Shown here: one piece after another, positions 43,722 to 50,000 of the stretch | Layout of the letters: each line of letters starts with the position of its first letter | How positions within the stretch are numbered: position 1 is the first letter of the stretch | Assembly: GCF_017916325.1 (NCBI RefSeq) | Contig: NC_090157.1 | Span: forward strand, 320,001-370,000 | Source of the DNA: Leishmania martiniquensis | Lineage: Eukaryota; Euglenozoa; Kinetoplastea; Trypanosomatida; Trypanosomatidae | Length of the DNA stretch: 50,000 nucleotides | Direction of reading: 5' to 3' | Made by a program: the position numbers and the translations under genes | Notes under the pieces: generated by a model | What the model was told of the DNA's origin: nothing | Seen by the model: only the letters and a program-made list of their open reading frames with translations | The model's database searches: none

Positions 43722-44233
43722 GGCGTGTATGGGTTCTGTGCCCCCGACGGCGGGAGCAAGGCAAGTCATTCCTCACCCCTGCCAGTGACGAGCCACCTTG
43801 GTGGCGATACGAGCTCAATCACCCACGATGTCGGCAGGCCAAAGCCGTCTCTCGCTACCGAGGTCGGCCGTCAGGCCGTGCGTAGTGTTGCGCTGCTGCT
43901 GGTGCCTGCATTAGCGGGCACACGCGTGCCCTCCGCACGACGCGCAGACCGCCGCGTCGACTCGCGCGTATCCCTGCGGGATCTCGCTGCGCACCGCTCT
44001 GTGTGTGCAGCCAGCGCCACCCCGAGTGCCGCACCCGGTGACGAACCTGCTAGGCGGGCTGCGTGTGTGGCGCTTGTGGCCGAGGCCGCGCCTCGATGAC
44101 GGTGTCGGCGCGCTGCTGTGGCGCGTGCCGGCGGCTACTTCGCGTCACGCGACGGGTCTGCGGCAATGCGAGGCAGAGTGGGGTTTCCGCACATGTTCTG
44201 TGGGTCTTCGAGGACGTTACAACAAAAAAAACA
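43722..44233 (+). repeat. SIDER-like repeat, copy E
   Basis: Plus orientation. The 5' end is shared with copy D (GGGTTCTGTGCCCCCGACGG, then the GCCACCTTGGTGGCG block), the core with all copies, and the 3' end with copy C: GTTCTGTGGGTCTTCG, then GAGGACGTTACAACAAAAAA. The A-rich end looks like a retroposon tail. It lies about 1.1 kb downstream of the kinase, in the sense direction, a typical 3' UTR position for SIDER elements. No target-site duplication was found by eye. Confidence 0.74.
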
Positions 44234-47200
44234 TCACTGTTCCTTAGGTTTCCCATTCTCGTTTGGAGTTTCTTGGCCTGTATGCTGTTCGCAACCTTTT
44301 TTTAGAAAAAAGGTTCTGCGCCTCTGCTTGTAGGCGAGAAAACAGAGAAGTTGTGTACGCCACCGTAATTTCTTTGTATAACAGAAGGTCGAGACAAAGG
44401 ATACAGAGGAAATGGCAACCTCGGCGTTGGCGATACGAAAAAAAAACGACGACCCATTTTGTCGGGCTTGCCACGAATCTCTTTTGAACTTTTCATGTGC
44501 CAGTGACAACTTTTTAACCTCTAGTGGGCTATATGGTCTCCCACCGCTTCTGTGTGCATGCGTGCCTTTTCATTCTGTCATAGCACTGGGTAATCGTTCT
44601 CTGTATCTCTGTTTAAATGCTCTACTCCTCGCTGTGGAGCATTGGCAGCGGTGCCCCTCCGATACGACAGTTAGGATCAAGTGTGCCTGCGAAGGCGGAG
44701 GGTGGATTGCAGATAGTAAGGCTTCCGTTGGCATATAAGCGGCATTTTTAAGATTGAGGGCGAAGCTTCGTTTTACTTATGGTGGTGGTGAAAAGAGAGA
44801 AAAGATACCAGACGCTTGAGGCTGAGCGTTTTCCCAGTCGCCCAAGATGGTTACTTTTTATGTGGTGGCATGACACTCGGTGTGTGCTGGTGCGTACCTC
44901 CATTAGATTGCCTCGCTCTTGCTATTCCTTTTTCTGTGGAGTACTTGACGGTGCTCTTCACCACTCACGGCAGCCGGCAGGCCTTCCGTCCTTTCTTTTT
45001 TTTTCTTTTCCTGATTCTGTGTATTTGCTCTTCGCCTTCTGTTCCCGTTCACCCCTCTAGCTTCCACGCGAAGACGTGCTCTTTGAGCTGCGGTGCTGGA
45101 GAGCAGGTGGAACTCCAAAAGGAGGACCTCAGAACGAGGTTCTACTTCAGTCTCGCTTGCGCTTCCTGTTTTGCTACTGCCGACCTCGCGGGTATCGAGT
45201 GTGTGCTCTTGTGCTTCTTCGTTGACCTTATCTCTTTCGTCTTGTTTGATTCCCATACTGTGACGAGCACCCTCCTTTCCTTACTTCCACCTGGACCCTC
45301 CTCTCCACTGAACTTTTCGCTCTCCCTCTCTGTGGCTTCGTCTCGGTGTGCATCTTGTTCCTTCTCCCTCTCGCGTCTCTCCTCTCACGCTCATTCTCCA
45401 CTCGCCATGAACAACGCTCATTCGATCAAGAGCTTCCAAAGCCCACGATTCGCCCACTTTTCGATTTTCTCTGCTTGCCTTTTCTCCAACCTCTCCTAAA
45501 CCACGCGTACAGACACCCGCGCCTCTGCATGCCTCCTGCCCTCGCTCGCACTGCGACTACGTGTGGCTGCAACTCTCCTCGCCGAACTGAGGACAAACGC
45601 TTCTTCTTTCCTCTCCTACTTTCCTACTAACTTGTGGCCTCTGCCACCCACCAGCCGCGGTACGAGCGACCAGTGCCCACTCTGCGCGGGACGCCGAGAG
45701 CGTGCAGCCCGCCCTAGGGCACGGCTGCCGACTCGTGGCGCCGGCGGGCAGGTGTGGGCTATCGCTGCGCCGTAGCGGCGTGCGGCCATGGTGACGGTGG
45801 TGCCGGCTGACTGCGTGCCGCGTGGACGGTTCAAGGAATGTGCGCACGAGCCCAGCGCGACTGTGCCTTTGCTGCGCAGCGGCGATGCCGAGTGTAATCA
45901 TGAGCCCAGTCTCTGCGTTATGCAGCGGAACTGGGAGGGGCTGCGCTTCGCGAGGCGGTCTTGGCGTGCCCTGCTCCTCGACATAGCCGTGGCGCAGCGG
46001 AGGCTTGTGTGCTGTGGCTGTACGTGCGTGTGCGCTCGCGGGCCTGTCCGTTGTGGGTGGGCAGTGGTTACGTCTCTATTTACTTCTCGGCGTCTCTCCG
46101 CGGTGCTCGAGAGCAAATCTATTATGTGCTCGATGAGACACAAAGGAAATGGGCACGAAGCGCACGATGAGGGGCGAGAAGAACAATGCGAGCGCGCCCG
46201 CCGCGCCGAAGGGGCGAAGACTGGCCGCTTACATGGGCGAGCACGGCGTGCGCCGCTGCCCCCTCTCTGTGTCCGCGGCACCGTGGGCGGCTTCTGCGCC
46301 CCTCCCTCCCTTCCTCGCCCCTGCGTTTGCGCGTTGGTCGCTGGGCCCCCTTCCCCATGTTTCGCCCCGCCTCTCTCTCTCATCTTTCGGTCCCTCTCGT
46401 CCCCCTCTTCCCGTGCCTTCCCTCTCCTCCTCGTGCGGCTGACTCCCATTTGTTGCTGCTCGACCTGCTGCAACAGGCGCGGACTGCACCTCCGATCTCG
46501 TTTGCCGCTGCCGGGCCACACCGTTTCTCTTCTGTTTCGCCTCTCTCCGTGTGCGCGAGACGTCCACAGAGATATTTGCGAAGGAACACGGCGAGGATGC
46601 GGCTTGTGAGCGCTCTTCACTGCCGGGGTATCCTCAACGAGAGGCGGTCGTCGTTGGTGTCGTTGCTCTGTGCGCGACCCTGTCGGCCTCCGCTTGCCGC
46701 GTGCGAGACATGAGGCCGTCGGCGCCCTCGACTGCAGCACCGTCAGCTGTGGATGAGGAGGATCTGAACGACGTCTCAGTGGTATCTCCCCCCTTTGCTT
46801 AGAATAAGACTTCTGAGGGCCTGTAGTTCGCTGAGAGGGCGGTAGACTAGCGGTCACTCAGCGTCGCGATCCGCGCCTGGCAGCAGCCACGGCTATTCTC
46901 AGAGTGGCGAGCAGCCAGAGGCGCCGCGGGCTCTGACCGCACCGTCGACTGTGCCTCTGTGTTGCCTACGCCAAGGAGCGTTTCGTCTTTGTCCTCATCG
47001 TCGGGTGACGGCGCCACTGCTTCCTGCGAGTGTGACGAGAGCGACTGCCCGGCCCCCCTCCTGCTTGTGCGTTCCCATGGTCGATATGCTGCCCGAGTAA
47101 CGTACCGCATTTCTCTGCGGCCGGTAGCGGCACTGCCCCGGAGGACGGACTCCGCGGTCGCCGGCAGCACCGGCGTTCACGACGCAGACGCGCGACACCC

Positions 47201-48061
47201 GATGTGGGCGACCGAGTCGCCTGGGTGGCGCCCTTAGCGAGTGGGAGCGGCGGCAGCGCGACGCTGGTGGCGGCCGCAAGCCGTACGCGACGACGCTACA
47301 AAGCGGCCGTCTGCCGCGGCAGCGTGTGCGCCGTTCCGAGCGTCGTTGCTGCAGCGCTTCCTCGCGGCGCACGTGGTGTGAGGGCGACCACGGGGAGAGA
47401 CGTGAGGCCTCCGCCCCCGCGGAGCACGGGCACCGCGGCCCGCACGGATGAAGGGGTGCCGTCCGCCCATGCCCGTCTGACGCCGCCTGCGCAGCGCGCG
47501 TGCGCGGAATGGACGGGGCAGGCGGCGCAGAGCCCGCCGGCGCATAGCCTGACGGAGCGGCGGGCGGCTCGTTGCGGAAGACCCGGACGTGGCCGTGGCG
47601 CGTGCGTTTGCCCGCCAGCTGGGGGTGAGAGAACGATGCTGAGAAGTGGAACTGGGAAGTGCGGCAACGTGGCTCAGGAGCGTGTCTTCTTTGTGGCTTG
47701 CCATCTTCTGCGGCCTTTGTGAGCCGCGTAATCCTGTGCGTTTGTGGGTGCCAGTGTCTGCGTGTGCCGGGGCACGGTGGATGCCCTGCACTGGCAGCTC
47801 AGCCACCCAATGCGCCTTACCAACTGTCTCCGAGGCAAAGTAAAAGAGCGCATCGGAGGCGAGAGTGTGACGAGCCGATCCGCACACACACACACACAGT
47901 CGCGCACACATATCCGACATGAAAAAAACGCGTTCGGCGAGGATATGCCGCTGCTATGGGGAGAGGGAAGGGAGAAGGCGGTGGCGACGCACGAGTGTGC
48001 TTCACTGGCGCTGCTTGCTTTCGAGTGCATGTGCGTGTCACGCTCAGACCCGATCGGTGAC
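44234..48061. other. 3.8-kb gene-free region with a GC-rich block
   Basis: No gene is supported. From 44234 to 45640 the plus strand is pyrimidine-rich with T-runs, typical sense-strand spacer. From about 45640 to 47800 it becomes very GC-rich and complex. Several frames stay open (for example 45788-46609 and 47204-47722, plus strand), but the translations are Arg/Ala/Cys/Pro-rich with no domain, and frames are open on the opposite strand too. Decayed retroelement or repeat DNA is possible. An AC run lies at 47883-47898. Confidence 0.5.
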
Positions 48062-48681
48062 CCCTCTGCTCTCTATCTCACTCTGCTGGCGGCGCCGGAG
48101 GCTTTGCAGCGGCGCCTGCGGCTGCTCATTCGCGCCATATGCGCCCACTAGCCTGCTTGCACGTTTCACGCCTCCGCCTGCCACACCCCTTGCACTTTTT
48201 TCTCCGGCCTTCAACCGTCTTGATGTCTCCGGCTCCCCTCACCGCCTCGACACCATCGCATCGCCCTCTCCCGTGTGTGCGTGCGCTGCCTATGCACACG
48301 CCGTGAGCAGCAACGCATCGACAAAAGCAAAGAGGGAAACGGCATACCGCCAGCACCCGCCACCATCAACGCCTCCCCCGAACCGAGACAAAAAGCGACA
48401 GCGCACCAACGGAGCATCGGCCCTTTCACGACTGCCGTCTGCGCACTGTTTCTGTTCTGGTTTTTTTAGTACTTCTGCTCGCTGTCATTTGTGCGCCTGT
48501 TGCCGTCGTCCTGCCATCTCTCCCCCTCTCCAGCACAGCGTCTTCTTCCTCGGTGTTCGCCGGTGCTGGAGACCGCAGCGACGTGGCCGGCCTGCAGACG
48601 GGCGAAGAGCACCCCGCTGAGCGCTTCGGACGTCTTTTTCTTCCTCATCTGTACCGTATTTTGTGCCGTCGTCTCTCTTTC

Positions 48682-48683
48682 AG
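48682..48683 (+). promoter_or_regulatory. Predicted trans-splice acceptor (intact coiled-coil gene)
   Basis: GTCGTCTCTCTTTCAG ends about 61 bases before the ATG at 48745. An alternative AG follows a T-run at 48471-48472. Confidence 0.45.
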
Positions 48684-48744
48684 GCTCTCCTCTCCTCCTC
48701 CCTCGCCGCTGGCCTCTCCGTGGACTGCTTGGCTGATCACAGCG

Positions 48745-49980
48745 ATGCCGACGCCGCGAGAGCAGCAGCCGTACTCGGAGGGCGAGGAGGCTCGCATGGC
48801 CGCCGCACGCGCCAAGGCGCAGGCTGCCCGCAGCGCCGTTGAGCGCCGCCGCTCGTCTGGCGACTCCTCGCCACAGGCCCCCGGCCCTGATGCGGGGCGG
48901 CCGCGCAGCGGGAGCGCTGCCTCCGCTAATGGCGCGACTGGGACGGCCGGCAGGGTCATCATGAAGCGGCGTCCGAGCAGCGGCGCTGCTGCCGACGCCG
49001 CCGGCACCCGCAGCTTCCCGCACCCCGGCGCGACGGGTGCGGCGTACCCGCAGACGCCGGAGGAGTACGCGGCAGCGATCGAGGCGATGCGCCGGGAGTG
49101 CGAGAGCGTTGCCCTGGAGGACGAGCACCTAGAGGAGCGCCTGCAGCTGTACAGCGAGGTGGTTGGTCTGCGCAAGGAGCTGGCGGTGGTGCAGGAGGAC
49201 GAGAAGCGCCTGCGCGCGCAGCTGGCGACGGCTGACGCTGTCGTCGCGGCGAGCGACCTGACGGTGGGGAAGGATGTGACCATCTTCGAGGAGGAAGCGC
49301 AGCAGTCGGCGCTGCAGAAGGTGTGGATGGAGGAGTCGGAGTGCCACAACCCCAACACCGTGGAGTGGACTGAGATCGACGTGCAGAACCTGCGCGAGCG
49401 CGTGGAGGCGGCGCGCAAGGAGTTTATGGCGGCGAGCGAGAAGGCCGACGGCCTGTACATGAAGCGGGAGGCGGCCATCAACGCGACGACGGACGCCCGC
49501 GAGCGCGAAAAGGCGGCCATTGCCGAGAACCACGAGCGTGAGATGGAGAGCCTCGGCGATGCCCGCATCCGCGCGCGCCAGGTAGCGTCGGAGCAGCGCT
49601 ATCACCGCCACCGCGGCACGGCCGAGGCTCCGCCGGCGGCGGTGCCGAAGGAGAAGGAGCGCATGACGCGTGAGCGCCGCGTCGGCGAGGTCGAGTACCG
49701 CACGACGGAGCAAGTAGCCAAGATGAAGGACGAGCTGGCGGAGCTGATGGAGCAGGTGAAGATGCTGAAGCGTCACTTGGACGACTGCCGTCAGGCGACG
49801 GAGGCGAAGTGCCGCGAGTACGAGACGTCCCTCAGGGTCATGGAGGCCGAGGGCGCCGACGCGCGCGAGATGAAGGGGAGGCTGCTGAAGGAGGAGGAGG
49901 AGCTGAGGGAGCTCAAGGCCGACCTCCAGGGTGTGCTGCACTACGTGCGCGCCCAGAACCGCGAGGAGGCGGGCTGGTGA
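48745..49980 (+). CDS. Coiled-coil protein of unknown function, intact copy (411 aa)
   Basis: I do not recognise the family. Residues 1-80 are Ser/Ala/Pro-rich and probably disordered. From about residue 95 to the end the protein is charged and heptad-like (for example LEERLQLYSEVVGLRKEL, and later MKDELAELMEQVKMLKRHL), interrupted by a short stretch VEWTEIDVQNL. This predicts a long coiled coil and a structural or scaffolding role, such as cytoskeleton or flagellum; that role is only inference. No signal peptide or membrane segment is seen. The ATG at 48745 is chosen because the reading frame becomes protein-like there and an acceptor lies just upstream; the open frame extends further only into leader sequence. 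Codons are very GC-rich. A copy with one extra base lies inverted at 1402-2638. Confidence 0.9.
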   Translation: MPTPREQQPYSEGEEARMAAARAKAQAARSAVERRRSSGDSSPQAPGPDAGRPRSGSAASANGATGTAGRVIMKRRPSSGAAADAAGTRSFPHPGATGAAYPQTPEEYAAAIEAMRRECESVALEDEHLEERLQLYSEVVGLRKELAVVQEDEKRLRAQLATADAVVAASDLTVGKDVTIFEEEAQQSALQKVWMEESECHNPNTVEWTEIDVQNLRERVEAARKEFMAASEKADGLYMKREAAINATTDAREREKAAIAENHEREMESLGDARIRARQVASEQRYHRHRGTAEAPPAAVPKEKERMTRERRVGEVEYRTTEQVAKMKDELAELMEQVKMLKRHLDDCRQATEAKCREYETSLRVMEAEGADAREMKGRLLKEEEELRELKADLQGVLHYVRAQNREEAGW

Positions 49981-50000
49981 GGAGGGTCGACAGGGGGGGG

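Larger units (their letters stand above)
48062..50000 (+). repeat. Right arm of the large inverted duplication
   Basis: Reverse-complement match to 1382-3322. The inner edge is at about 48062, where flanking sequence becomes unrelated. The match continues through the coiled-coil gene and the 20 bases after its stop to the last base of the window, so the true arm is longer. The arms are about 44.7 kb apart and enclose the strand-switch region. Confidence 0.95.

Noticed and set aside
45788..46609. 273-codon plus-strand frame in the GC-rich block
   Set aside because: The composition is Arg/Cys/Pro-rich and low-complexity, and an equally long frame (45898-46857) is open on the opposite strand, as expected from GC content alone.
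47883..47898. AC run and others like it as CRISPR or telomeric repeats
   Set aside because: They are simple dinucleotide microsatellites with no spacers and no telomeric hexamer pattern.
1..50000. tRNA, rRNA or snRNA genes
   Set aside because: I scanned for GGTTCGAATC-type B-box motifs on both strands and found none with a plausible surrounding structure; a dedicated tRNA/Infernal search would be decisive.

Overview
The window looks like nuclear DNA of a Leishmania-type trypanosomatid (Leishmaniinae). No introns or bacterial signals are visible. Intact genes lie in two co-directional clusters pointing away from each other. Pyrimidine-rich tracts ending in AG sit just upstream of several start codons, as expected for trans-splicing. 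Long purine/pyrimidine-asymmetric spacers carry AC, TA and G/C microsatellites, and there are several ~0.5-0.7 kb GC-rich repeats that resemble SIDER retroposons. The species cannot be named from the sequence alone.

Layout: a divergent strand-switch region lies at about 37.9-40.1 kb. Leftward (minus strand) come an eIF2D/ligatin-like translation factor (37.9-35.9 kb), two tandem cytochrome-b5-reductase-like flavoproteins (35.1-34.3 and 32.8-31.9 kb), a small unknown protein (30.1-29.7 kb), two CCCH zinc-finger paralogues (22.8-19.5 and 10.8-9.0 kb), and a coiled-coil protein gene (2.6-1.4 kb) that is frameshifted in this copy. Rightward (plus strand) come a small multi-zinc-ribbon protein (40.1-40.7 kb), a CAMK-like Ser/Thr kinase (41.5-42.6 kb), and an intact second copy of the coiled-coil gene (48.7-50.0 kb).

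The left and right ends of the window form a nearly identical inverted duplication. The arms are at 1382-3322 and 48062-50000, and the right arm is still matching when the window ends. They enclose about 45 kb that includes the strand-switch region. Inverted repeats of this kind are known substrates for gene amplification in Leishmania.

Two repeat families are visible. One has five copies (A 3.8, B 14.0, C 30.9, D 38.8, E 43.7 kb) with an almost invariant core but exchangeable 5' and 3' ends. The other (X) has two copies (6.2 and 15.9 kb), one downstream of each CCCH gene. All copies lie in the presumed sense direction of transcription. Coding density is very low: the minus-strand cluster has about 8-9 kb of gene-free spacer beyond each of several genes, probably very long 3' UTRs. 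I see no tRNA, rRNA or CRISPR. I found no clearly new multi-gene system; the most notable features are the inverted duplication around the strand-switch region and the mosaic, sense-oriented repeat families.
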